Of a stretch of 36,583 bases of DNA, positions 21,805 to 27,775 are shown in pieces. The position numbers and the translations under genes are program-made. The DNA lies in the IMG/VR virus record IMGVR_UViG_3300005663_000127, positions 1 to 36,583 of that record. One strand, 5' to 3'. Under the pieces are notes generated by a model. The model was not told the origin of the DNA. It did no database searches and worked only from the letters and a program-made list of their open reading frames with translations. Within the stretch, counting starts at the first letter, position 1; each line of letters begins with the position of its first letter. Source of the stretch: a virus.

Positions 21805-22008
21805 TTAGTTGATGATCTGCACTTCGGCGTTGACTGGTGTTACCATATTTCCGCACATATCAGACCAAACGCTACCATCGCCTAAAGTAACTGCGTCTTG
21901 GTCAAATTCAGTCTTGATACATACTGTGCCTTCATACCGAAAGCAATCCCCCGCATCCAAATCTGCAAAATCTATCAAGTTCTTTTCGTTGTTCTCTCTT
22001 ACTCTCAT
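21805..22008 (-). CDS. Small conserved phage protein, 67 residues
   Basis: ATG 22008 follows GAGGTGATT. The pattern NLIDFADLDAGDCFRYEGTVCIKT, VTLGDGSVWSD and VTPVNAEVQI is one I know from many small phage proteins of unknown role: a compact beta-barrel-like domain in which 'LDAGDCFRY' is followed by a product ending in 'VTPVDAxV'. No enzyme motif is present. Confidence 0.6.
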   Translation of the reverse strand: MRVRENNEKNLIDFADLDAGDCFRYEGTVCIKTEFDQDAVTLGDGSVWSDMCGNMVTPVNAEVQIIN

Positions 22009-22040
22009 AATCACCTCATCTTTCCGCACCTGTGGTGGTG

Positions 22041-22226
22041 CTACCTTAATATGCTGACATCTATTTTTATAGTTTGGTCGTTATAGTCGAATGTTATCAA
22101 ACCACCTATTGCGTCCACTTCTTGATTTTCTACTTTCCTTAAATCAAGTCGGTCACTAAAAGATCCGTTATCCATTAACGTATCGTAAATCCTGTCTGTG
22201 ATGTCTGTAATTTCTCGTAGTGTCAT
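22041..22226 (-). CDS. Hypothetical protein, 61 residues
   Basis: GGGTGAG precedes ATG 22226, overlapping the end of the gene above. Acidic N-terminal helix (LREITDITDRIYDTLM), then two strands (DAIGGLITFDYNDQTIKIDVSIL). No family recognised. Confidence 0.55.
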   Translation of the reverse strand: MTLREITDITDRIYDTLMDNGSFSDRLDLRKVENQEVDAIGGLITFDYNDQTIKIDVSILR

Positions 22227-22229
22227 ATC

Positions 22230-22562
22230 TCACCCTGTCCTTTCCGGCTCATCGGCCTGTTCTGCTTTGTTGATAGTTGTTTCTAATTTTTTCTCGCATA
22301 TTTCAAAAAGATCAGCTAAATACTTTCCCAAATCATCATCTGGTGGAAACGCATCATTCTTTAACCGCTCACCACAAATCAAAGGCAAAGCATATTTACA
22401 CACATTCAGCAAAATCGCCTTATCAGCAGTATCTTTTGGGATTGTATAGCCGCAAGTCTCACAAACTACCCAGTCTGAAATAAATGGCGTATCGTAATTG
22501 ATGTCGATGTCCTGTTTACCTTGTATTTCGGCTTGTTCACCGCATTGTTGACACTTATACAT
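22230..22562 (-). CDS. Zinc-ribbon protein, 110 residues
   Basis: Cys pairs CQQC (residues 4-7) and CETC (34-37) frame a classic zinc ribbon. The rest is helical with further Cys (VCKYALPLICGERL). The upstream GTGAGGTAACG is one of the repeated ribosome-site cassettes in this region. Function unknown. Confidence 0.65.
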   Translation of the reverse strand: MYKCQQCGEQAEIQGKQDIDINYDTPFISDWVVCETCGYTIPKDTADKAILLNVCKYALPLICGERLKNDAFPPDDDLGKYLADLFEICEKKLETTINKAEQADEPERTG

Positions 22563-22749
22563 TCGTTACCTCACTTTCACTTTCTGTTACAATATCAGCA
22601 ACCCGTTCCTGTAATTCACATTCACCATCGGCTGCACAATCACTTGCACAATCACTGTGTTGTTGACAGTGTTCAATGCAGGTTAATTCCTGTTTTGTTA
22701 ATCGTGCTGATAACAATGCGTACTCGTTTGATTCGTATAGTCTGGTCAT
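22555..22749 (-). CDS. Small cysteine-rich protein, 64 residues
   Basis: The start at 22749 overlaps the upstream stop as ATGA. Contains CIEHCQQHSDCASDCAADGEC, six Cys in about 20 residues, which would suit one or two metal sites. The tail is acidic (ADIVTESESEV). No family recognised. Confidence 0.6.
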   Translation of the reverse strand: MTRLYESNEYALLSARLTKQELTCIEHCQQHSDCASDCAADGECELQERVADIVTESESEVTNV

Positions 22750-23042
22750 TTGATCTTCCCACAATCGCATTTATGCTTCCGGCCATTCATATCACAACCG
22801 ACTACGCGGCTACATTTGACACAACGTTGTTGATTTTTAATGTCCTGTTCTGGTTTTCTCATATTGCCCTCGTTTCTTTTTTTACGAGTTTCAGCTTCTT
22901 TACACTTTTTAGCTTTCCACTCTTTTTGAGTATAATTGACTTGTTTGTTAATTACAACGCGACCAAGCCTGCGTTCCCTCTTAGTTATCTTTTTATCATC
23001 TTTGCTAACTGGCCGATACATACCTACTTTTTTAAGCTGCAT
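22746..23042 (-). CDS. Basic protein with C-terminal zinc ribbon, 98 residues
   Basis: Lys/Arg-rich along its length (DDKKITKRERRLGRVVINK, QKEWKAKKCKEAETRKKR), then CVKC...CDMNGRKHKCDCG at the end. Probably a nucleic-acid-binding protein. AGAAAGTGAGGTGG precedes the start, and a consensus sigma-70-type promoter lies 25 bases further up, so this gene heads a transcript. Confidence 0.65.
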   Translation of the reverse strand: MQLKKVGMYRPVSKDDKKITKRERRLGRVVINKQVNYTQKEWKAKKCKEAETRKKRNEGNMRKPEQDIKNQQRCVKCSRVVGCDMNGRKHKCDCGKIK

Positions 23043-23066
23043 ATTACCACCTCACTTTCTATTACA

Positions 23067-23095
23067 ATCATATCATATTCGTTTCGGCTTGTCAA
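23067..23095 (-). promoter_or_regulatory. Sigma-70-type promoter, leftward
   Basis: TTGACA (23095-23090), a 17-base spacer, and TATGAT (23072-23067) on the minus strand. Both boxes are near consensus. It points at the gene starting at 23042. Confidence 0.75.
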
Positions 23096-23098
23096 GTG

Positions 23099-23338
23099 TT
23101 ATTTTTGGAATTTTTCAAATAATTCATACTTTAGCCGCATATCAAATTCTATTTTTAATGCCTGCATAGATATAATTATGGATTCTTGGTCTTTTTTATT
23201 AGTTGTTTTTACGTGCGTATAGACCATAACAAGACCACCAAATGCACCTATTTTTTGTTGAGGTGTATATTTTTTTGAGCACATAATCTCACGGAATTTC
23301 ACATACTCGCTTCTGTAATATTCCATTGTTATATCCAT
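23099..23338 (-). CDS. Hypothetical protein, 79 residues
   Basis: ATG 23338 (MDITMEYYRSEYVKFREIM) follows GGAAAGTGGGTAAA. The protein is helical and contains a hydrophobic middle (GAFGGLVMVYTHV) that is probably buried, not membrane. Family not recognised. The gene ends just before the promoter at 23067-23095. Confidence 0.55.
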   Translation of the reverse strand: MDITMEYYRSEYVKFREIMCSKKYTPQQKIGAFGGLVMVYTHVKTTNKKDQESIIISMQALKIEFDMRLKYELFEKFQK

Positions 23339-23407
23339 TTTACCCACTTTCCGGTTTATCGGCCAAAATCCGAAGTCCCTACGTTCGCTGTACTGGACGT
23401 TCTCCGG

Positions 23408-23824
23408 TTAGTTAGTCTTATTGTACTGCTCAAATACGCCACAACCATTACTGAACGTACCAAGCCTGTTAAGCCTCAGCACAAACTGGCCGATTATCTC
23501 TGATATTGTGTCCCATATTTGTAACAGCCAATGTTCGGCTAATTCAGGATACTCCGTGTTGTCTCGGACAAACACCGATACTGCTCCGCAACCGCAATAT
23601 TCTGCAATACTGATCTGTACATGGTCGTTTTCAAGCAGGATTTTGTTTTCCCGGTACGGACATTTCGCCCATTGATTCGGCGTACTGATAAAAGACTTGT
23701 ATTGTGATGTCAAGGCACAAATAATATTATCGCATAAGTCTTCCCAATCTATGTTATCTTCGCAAAACTCACTTGTGTCAAAATACACTATGTTATCGCC
23801 TATCGTTTCTACGCTTCGTCCCAT
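23408..23824 (-). CDS. Hypothetical protein, 138 residues
   Basis: ATG 23824 (MGRSVETIGDNIVYFDTSEF) has GGAGGG seven bases upstream and nearly touches the preceding stop. Acidic and mixed alpha/beta, with Cys at several places (CEDN, LCDN, KCPYRE, YCGCGAVSVFV) but no clear ribbon. Recognisable strands include HVQISIAEYCGCGAVSVF. Family not recognised; accessory role likely. Confidence 0.6.
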   Translation of the reverse strand: MGRSVETIGDNIVYFDTSEFCEDNIDWEDLCDNIICALTSQYKSFISTPNQWAKCPYRENKILLENDHVQISIAEYCGCGAVSVFVRDNTEYPELAEHWLLQIWDTISEIIGQFVLRLNRLGTFSNGCGVFEQYNKTN

Positions 23825-23825
23825 T

Positions 23826-24467
23826 TTACAACCCTCCGCTTGTTTGTAGTCTCTGTTCTCGTAATTCACCGCTAAACATATCCGGCGTTCCAGTACAGAA
23901 TGCTTGCCAGCGTATATCTTCGATATTATGTGCTTCGCGTTCGTCATCGTGGTATTCTTTACAATCAGTGCAAATCCATATATGGTCGTAATGTTCGTCT
24001 GGATTTACTCTAATAATACTTTCTTGACCTATATAAGACTCACAGCAGGGACATTCGCCCGCCATATAACAATCATAACAAAGTAAATCTTTGTCCTCTA
24101 TTGTCATATCATCGTGGTCCGATATTTGGCCATCACATACCGAACATACTACGAAAAAATCAATAAACGATTCTGCTTTATGGGCGTTGTAATCATTGAA
24201 CCATTGTAAAACGCCGGAAACGTGAACAGGATGAGTTTCTTTACTGAACGTCTCGATGTCTTGCTTGTTGCTTAAATTATAGATGTAGGTATGCGTTTCG
24301 TCTCGTTCAATAAGCTGCTCTGCATCCTGCCGATTATCAATTCCTGCTCTACCGGACGATTGTATATCGTGGAACGTTCCTTGTTTGTCGATGTAAAAGT
24401 AATTCCACTCCCAATAGCATCCATCATAGCCACCACCTTCATAACATACTAAAATGTTAGTTTTCAT
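23826..24467 (-). CDS. Protein with LIM-like multi-cysteine domain, 213 residues
   Basis: ATG 24467 (MKTNILVCYEGGGYDG) follows GGGGG and overlaps the upstream stop region. The N-terminal half is alpha/beta (WEWNYFYIDKQGTFHDIQSSG). From about residue 110 there are at least four Cys pairs (VCSVC, LCYDC, CPCC, ICTDC) spaced as in a LIM or treble-clef pair, so two zinc ions are likely. No catalytic motif is visible. It is the largest gene in the accessory belt. Confidence 0.65.
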   Translation of the reverse strand: MKTNILVCYEGGGYDGCYWEWNYFYIDKQGTFHDIQSSGRAGIDNRQDAEQLIERDETHTYIYNLSNKQDIETFSKETHPVHVSGVLQWFNDYNAHKAESFIDFFVVCSVCDGQISDHDDMTIEDKDLLCYDCYMAGECPCCESYIGQESIIRVNPDEHYDHIWICTDCKEYHDDEREAHNIEDIRWQAFCTGTPDMFSGELREQRLQTSGGL

Positions 24468-24468
24468 G

Positions 24469-24663
24469 TTAATCCCCCAATCCACAAGCTTTGAGAAACT
24501 TATCGCGATTAAAACGCGGGTCATCTGTTGCAAAGTAGTCGGCTAAATCCTCAACCAGCGAACGATGAAATAAACGGTCTGTTATATCCTCTAAATGTGG
24601 TGTTGATTCTTCGTTCTGGTAGATAGCTTTCGCAATCGCTTTGTAGTCTTTCTTTGTTACCAT
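24469..24663 (-). CDS. Small conserved phage protein, 64 residues
   Basis: Preceded by AGAAAGTGAGGAC. The sequence has a common phage pattern of unknown role: a first helix (KKDYKAIAKAIYQ), then LVEDLADYFATDDPRFNRDKFLKACG. The 'DPRFNRDKFLKAC' ending recurs in many phages. Function unknown. Confidence 0.65.
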   Translation of the reverse strand: MVTKKDYKAIAKAIYQNEESTPHLEDITDRLFHRSLVEDLADYFATDDPRFNRDKFLKACGLGD

Positions 24664-24679
24664 GTTATGTCCTCACTTT

Positions 24680-24946
24680 CTATAACAACCTGCTCTCAAC
24701 ATTCAAAACCTGTAATAATACTGCATCCTGCTCGTTATGCTTCTTAAACCAGTATGCCAGCCTGCCGATGTCTGATTCGATAGACGGTGCATCGGAGACA
24801 ATCTCGATAATCAGAGACTTCTCTCGAACGCCTTGCCAAGCTCCGTTTGCGTTGATAATCGTGTAGCCATCTGGGAAGTGAATATCGAGACGGTCGGTTA
24901 TATTCTCATAGTTTTTGTTTTCGGTGAATATTCTATATAGTTTCAT
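24680..24946 (-). CDS. Small conserved phage protein, 88 residues
   Basis: AAGTAAGGTAACG stands upstream of ATG 24946. The pattern MKLYRIFTENKNYENI, then DGYTIINANGAWQGVREKSLIIEIV, is a small alpha/beta domain common in phages, with a helix at the end. The 'GxW-GxxEKSLIIEI' core resembles proteins encoded next to accessory modules. No known function. Confidence 0.6.
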   Translation of the reverse strand: MKLYRIFTENKNYENITDRLDIHFPDGYTIINANGAWQGVREKSLIIEIVSDAPSIESDIGRLAYWFKKHNEQDAVLLQVLNVESRLL

Positions 24947-24955
24947 ATCGTTACC

Positions 24956-25096
24956 TTACTTTGATTTACATTTTATCCACTTACTTTGTTTGTTTTTCTG
25001 CACCATAATTACTTCGCCAGTATCTTCATCAATAGTTGGCAATGGGCCATTTAATATTATGCCGATGTAATTATCAATCCAGTTTTTCTCTTTCAT
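24956..25096 (-). CDS. Small protein, 46 residues
   Basis: GGAG stands seven bases before ATG 25096. Product: MKEKNWIDNYIGIILNG, then VIMVQKNKQSKWIKCKSK. Short, basic at the end, no recognised family. The hairpin repeat (copy 2) lies 36 bases upstream. Confidence 0.55.
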   Translation of the reverse strand: MKEKNWIDNYIGIILNGPLPTIDEDTGEVIMVQKNKQSKWIKCKSK

Positions 25097-25131
25097 AGTA
25101 TTACTCCATATACTGTTAGGCGGTAAACTCA

Positions 25132-25182
25132 ATAAGCTCTGGCCAGTATAATCATAAGATAGCTACACTGGCCATCGCTTAT
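25132..25182 (-). repeat. Hairpin with tandem G-A mismatches, copy 2
   Basis: On the minus strand: ATAAGC, GA, TGGCCAGT, loop of 19 bases, ACTGGCCA, GA, GCTTAT. It has the same architecture as copy 1 at 20035-20071 with an unrelated loop. It lies between the 105-residue gene (ending 25197) and the 46-residue gene. Confidence 0.5.
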
Positions 25183-25196
25183 GGAGTTCATAGTGG

Positions 25197-25511
25197 CTAA
25201 CTACAAACGGCTTCGATTAACATTTCTTCTTGATCTTCTGTCATACTGCCATAAGTTTTTAATTCGTATTCTTTGGCAATAAATGTTTTACCGTCAATTT
25301 TTCGACTGTCAATAGTCTCAATAGTCATAACAGCACCTATTAACGATTCATAACCCATTCCACTGTCAAGTGAACCGTCTTTGATTCCATTCAGTATTTG
25401 TTTGTGTAATCCTGTTATGCTGTTGTCTGTTAGTGTTTCGGCAGCATAACCATTAACTCCGTCGCCCCAACAATTACCCAACACTATGCCTGTTGCTTTG
25501 TGTGTAATCAT
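25197..25511 (-). CDS. Hypothetical protein, 104 residues
   Basis: ATG 25511 (MITHKATGIVLGNCWGDGVNGYAAETL) has TGAGG six bases upstream. The Gly-rich start and the segment LIGAVMTIETIDSRKIDGKTFIAKEYEL suggest a beta-rich fold. The N-terminal pattern seems conserved among small phage proteins, but I cannot name the family. It is transcribed from the promoter at 25552-25580. Confidence 0.6.
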   Translation of the reverse strand: MITHKATGIVLGNCWGDGVNGYAAETLTDNSITGLHKQILNGIKDGSLDSGMGYESLIGAVMTIETIDSRKIDGKTFIAKEYELKTYGSMTEDQEEMLIEAVCS

Positions 25512-25551
25512 TTTCATCCTCACTTTCTGTTAGCCACTATTGACTATGTAA

Positions 25552-25580
25552 AGTATAACACATCCCGATTAGTATTGCAA
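25552..25580 (-). promoter_or_regulatory. Sigma-70-type promoter, leftward
   Basis: TTGCAA (25580-25575), 17-base spacer and TATACT (25557-25552) on the minus strand. It lies 40 bases before the start at 25511. Confidence 0.6.
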
Positions 25581-25597
25581 GTTAAATCTTTTGATTA

Positions 25598-25739
25598 TGA
25601 TATTTTTTATACCATTTCGCTGTTAATTTTTTACGTTCAGTCAATGTCAAAGTCTCACGTTGAGAGTGAGTCAAGTATATTTTTCCCAATAATGAAACTT
25701 TGCATAGGCAGCACGTTCTTTTATAGTTAGTTTTTTCAT
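25598..25739 (-). other. Two tiny overlapping-pattern ORFs, 22 and 31 codons, doubtful
   Basis: On the minus strand an ATG at 25739 gives MKKLTIKERAAYAKFHYWEKYT; just after, in another frame, a TTG gives a 31-residue peptide with LTLTERKKLTAKWYKKYH. The two resemble each other in the LT-ER-AKW/AKF pattern, so they could be remnants of one frameshifted gene or tandem micro-genes. Neither has a convincing ribosome site. Confidence 0.2.
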
Positions 25740-25745
25740 ATTACC

Positions 25746-25774
25746 ATTGTATCATATCCGGTATTGGTTGTCAA
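25746..25774 (-). promoter_or_regulatory. Consensus sigma-70-type promoter, leftward
   Basis: TTGACA (25774-25769), 17 bases, TACAAT (25751-25746). It lies directly beside the first TACCCAGAC-type site (25787), so that array could modulate it. Confidence 0.75.
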
Positions 25775-25786
25775 GTCTTAAATTCG

Positions 25787-26147
25787 GTCTGGGTATAAAT
25801 AATCTACCCAGACGTGATAACTGTGATACTGGTCTAATATGGCGGTTGTGTCTATGTATGTCTGGGTATAAAATAGTTACCCAGACACTTGTAAACTCTT
25901 GATAGTGTTGGCCTTATGGCTGATTATGGTCTATATGTCTATATACTCTTTATAATTAGCTATTAGTAATATATAGGGATAGTAGGGTATAGGTAGCTAA
26001 CCGTTATAAGCGTTAAGTATATATATATAAGTCTCTGACCGATTCTACCCAGACTACCCAGACACGGGTTATAAGTCGTTGTGTTGTAAGGATTTATATG
26101 CGTCTGGGTACGAAAATCTACCCAGACTTATATAGACATACCCAGGC
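25787..26147. repeat. TACCCAGAC/GTCTGGGTA array, candidate origin or operator
   Basis: Eight exact nine-base sites plus one near-match (TACCCAGGC at 26139). They form inverted pairs at 25787-25813, 25860-25886 (both with nine-base spacers) and 26102-26127 (eight), and a direct tandem pair at 26046-26063. The stretch 25900-26040 between pairs is very rich in A and T (TATATATATA-type steps). No gene covers it. Repeated sites plus an AT-rich unwinding-like zone at the divergence of the two transcription arms are typical of a replication origin or of a multi-site regulator target. The binding protein is not identified. Confidence 0.7.
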
Positions 26148-26247
26148 AGGGTTACTCCCAAAGGTATACACCTAAAGTGGTACTACTAAAGGCATATGGT
26201 ACTAATTCTAAGAAATCCGCTCTCACCCTATCTGATCCGCATAAATG

Positions 26248-26289
26248 AACAGCCGGTCAGTTATCGTCCCTGATAACCAACCGGCTGTT
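26248..26289. terminator. Long hairpin, 18-bp stem, probable terminator
   Basis: AACAGCCGGT and ACCGGCTGTT form the base of an 18-bp stem (with two G-U pairs on the RNA), closed by a six-base loop. It follows the end of the leftward small genes at 26312 and separates them from the repeat array. A strong U-run is lacking on both strands, so factor-independent termination is plausible but not sure. Confidence 0.55.
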
Positions 26290-26311
26290 GGTGAAGTGAG
26301 TGATGGAGTGA

Positions 26312-26455
26312 TTAGTCGTATAAACTATACTCCGTTACAAACCCGTCTTTAGATTGTGCTTTTAGTGATTTTTCTGCACCTTCTTTTGTTTTATGTATTG
26401 ACCGGAGCATTGCTGTTTTAACTTTATAAATGTATAGTACCCATACTTGTTTCAT
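26312..26455 (-). CDS. Small protein, 47 residues
   Basis: Starts at ATG 26455 (MKQVWVLYIYKVKTAMLRSIHKTKEGAEKSLKA). The pattern of a strand, then HKTKEGAEK helix, resembles small phage proteins with a beta-alpha-beta fold. The upstream site (GTGAGAATAAG) is weak. It ends just before the 18-bp hairpin. Confidence 0.5.
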   Translation of the reverse strand: MKQVWVLYIYKVKTAMLRSIHKTKEGAEKSLKAQSKDGFVTEYSLYD

Positions 26456-26465
26456 TTTCTTATTC

Positions 26466-26597
26466 TCACTTTCTGTCTGGTCCTATTACCCGTTTGAACA
26501 ACCGAAGATAATCACGCCATAACTGATTCGCTTCTGGTTGCGTGATATATCCCCACGATACTAACTGTCTTAGTCTATTGCGTTTCATGGTCTTCAT
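26466..26597 (-). CDS. Small basic protein, 43 residues
   Basis: AGAGG stands seven bases before ATG 26597. Arg/Lys-rich (MKTMKRNRLRQLVSWGYITQ, LWRDYLRLFKRVIGPDRK). A helix-turn-helix-like pair is possible but too short to claim. First clear gene after the promoter at 26714-26742. A 13-codon hydrophobic ORF at 26630-26671 (MLILVVAAYLSLC) lies in the leader and may be a peptide; no site supports it. Confidence 0.5.
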   Translation of the reverse strand: MKTMKRNRLRQLVSWGYITQPEANQLWRDYLRLFKRVIGPDRK

Positions 26598-26713
26598 TTT
26601 AAGGCCTCTCACGTTCTCTCTATTGAACGTTAGCACAACGATAGGTATGCCGCTACTACGAGTATCAGCATATCATGCAACGTGATGTTGTTTAATATCT
26701 TGTTCATGCTTAT

Positions 26714-26742
26714 AGTATAACACACACAAGGCACAAGTGCAA
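26714..26742 (-). promoter_or_regulatory. Sigma-70-type promoter, leftward
   Basis: TTGCAC (26742-26737), 17 bases, TATACT (26719-26714) on the minus strand. It drives the two small genes ending at 26312. Confidence 0.6.
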
Positions 26743-26799
26743 GTATATTCTCAGATTATTCTCAAATTCTTTTATCGGACTGTGTGTGTGCTACTGGCA

Positions 26800-26895
26800 A
26801 GGATGCAAGGCTGATTCGCGAGTCCCCCGCCGCCACCCTTGTTATCGGTCGTTGGGAGTCCCTGGTCCCCCTTCCTACTCGGAATCGCCACCCCG
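26800..26895. other. GC-rich non-coding island with tRNA 3'-end-like stretch
   Basis: In the 26598-27053 gene-free gap, about 95 bases are C-rich on the plus strand, unlike the AT-rich surroundings. At 26813-26837 the plus strand reads GATTCGCGAGTCCCCCGCC then GCCACC, like the T-loop and acceptor 3' side of a tRNA or tmRNA, but no matching 5' acceptor lies upstream. CGCCACCC recurs at 26831 and 26886. A vestigial tRNA end or attachment-like sequence is possible; no integrase is seen. Confidence 0.3.
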
Positions 26896-26971
26896 TTTTC
26901 AGTGTTAGATAATCACTTAACAACTGCGGGACCTGGCCAGAAAAAATATTTTATATTTATTCCCGAAAAGG

Positions 26972-27007
26972 CGATAATAAGGGCTAATCTCACTGTAGTA
27001 TAGAGGG
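26972..27007 (+). promoter_or_regulatory. 36-base duplicated element before the virion operon (copy 2)
   Basis: Same element as 19765-19800 but on the plus strand, 34 of 36 positions identical, with a further upstream match ATTTATTC after nine unmatched bases. It lies 46 bases before the GroES-fusion start and is the last non-coding signal before the rightward genes. It is likely the promoter or operator of that operon. Confidence 0.65.
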
Positions 27008-27053
27008 CAGTGTTTTGTGTCCATAGATAACCCACGTTGAGAGAGGATATGAT

Positions 27054-27575
27054 ATGAAAATGCAAGAATACCGCGGGATCTTGAAGAAGTGCACCCCAGT
27101 CGAATATCAGTACAGTGATTGGATGGGTGATTGCCAACAAATGTTGGTCCAAACTTTACACCTTGGTGGCCTTGCGGTTTCTATAGATATAAAAGAGTTA
27201 GACGACAAAACAGATGATGAGATAAAGGAACTTATCAAGGATAGGATGCTTATTGCTTTACATAATGCCATAGTGAGATTATGCCCGACTTATTTCACAG
27301 GACAAAGAAAACACATGATCGAACCACTAAAAGACAATGTAGTAGTTAAACCTGCCAAAGCATCTGAAACAACTCCGGGCGGGATTATCATTCCTGATCG
27401 TGCACAAAAAGATCCTAAATTTGGTGTAGTTGAGTCTGTTGGTCCCGATGTTGAAGCTCTTAAACCAGGTGATACTGTATTGTTGCCAGGTTGGGATGAT
27501 GCGACATTAGAGATCGATGGCGAAAAATATATTGTACTCGCAGAGAAAGCTATAAGTGTGAGGATCTCTGAATGA
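27054..27575 (+). CDS. Co-chaperonin GroES domain with N-terminal extension, 173 residues
   Basis: Residues about 88-173 are a GroES/Cpn10 domain: EPLKDNVVVKPAKASE, a mobile loop with GGIIIP (the III triplet matching the IVL that binds GroEL), FGVVESVGPDVEALKPGDTVLLPGWDDATLEIDGEKYIVLAEKAISVRI. The first 87 residues (MKMQEYRGIL...KDRMLIALHNAIVRL) are unrelated and unknown. GAGAGG lies seven bases before ATG 27054, while the internal ATG before the GroES domain has no good site, so it is made as a fusion. Phage co-chaperonins (T4 gp31 is the model) pair with host GroEL to fold capsid protein, and this gene heads the capsid operon. Confidence 0.9.
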   Translation: MKMQEYRGILKKCTPVEYQYSDWMGDCQQMLVQTLHLGGLAVSIDIKELDDKTDDEIKELIKDRMLIALHNAIVRLCPTYFTGQRKHMIEPLKDNVVVKPAKASETTPGGIIIPDRAQKDPKFGVVESVGPDVEALKPGDTVLLPGWDDATLEIDGEKYIVLAEKAISVRISE

Positions 27576-27775
27576 ACCGCCATCAGATCGCAGACCTGTA
27601 TGACAGCTTCTCTGAGAATCAACAAAACATCCCCCGTGCTGAGTTCATCAAACGAGCGATGAATACTATGAATCCGGTCAGGTGCAAGAAAATCCTTAAC
27701 ATAATGGTCGAGAAGAAACACCAGGGCCGGATACAGCGAACAGTTATAGACAGTGCGATTACCAGGGGAGCGTGA
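27572..27775 (+). CDS. Hypothetical protein, 67 residues
   Basis: The start overlaps the GroES-fusion stop as ATGA. Helical, Met/Arg-rich (IADLYDSFSENQQNIPRAEFIKRAMNTM, CKKILNIMVEKKHQGRI). No family recognised. Confidence 0.6.
   Translation: MNRHQIADLYDSFSENQQNIPRAEFIKRAMNTMNPVRCKKILNIMVEKKHQGRIQRTVIDSAITRGA

Noticed and set aside
22521-23222. A 233-residue plus-strand ORF with many hydrophobic residues
   Set aside because: It runs against several supported leftward genes with ribosome sites, overlaps and a promoter; the hydrophobicity arises from antisense of Lys/Asp/Glu-rich codons.
25598-25739. Firm gene calls for the two micro-ORFs of 22 and 31 codons
   Set aside because: Neither has a ribosome site, and their mutual similarity could be due to chance in Lys-rich sequence; kept only as doubtful.
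25787-26147. A CRISPR array
   Set aside because: The repeated units are only nine bases, in both orientations, with irregular distances; no Cas genes are present (the Cas4/RecB-like nuclease is part of the recombination module).
19835-26780. A 15-base exact repeat (ATTCTTTTATCGGAC at 19835 and 26766)
   Set aside because: It lies near both copies of the 36-base element, but in different orientation relative to them, and one exact 15-mer is expected about once by chance in an AT-rich 36.6-kb window.
26813-26837. A complete tRNA or tmRNA gene
   Set aside because: Only the 3' side looks tRNA-like; no matching 5' acceptor or anticodon arm is upstream, and the would-be T stem has two mismatches.
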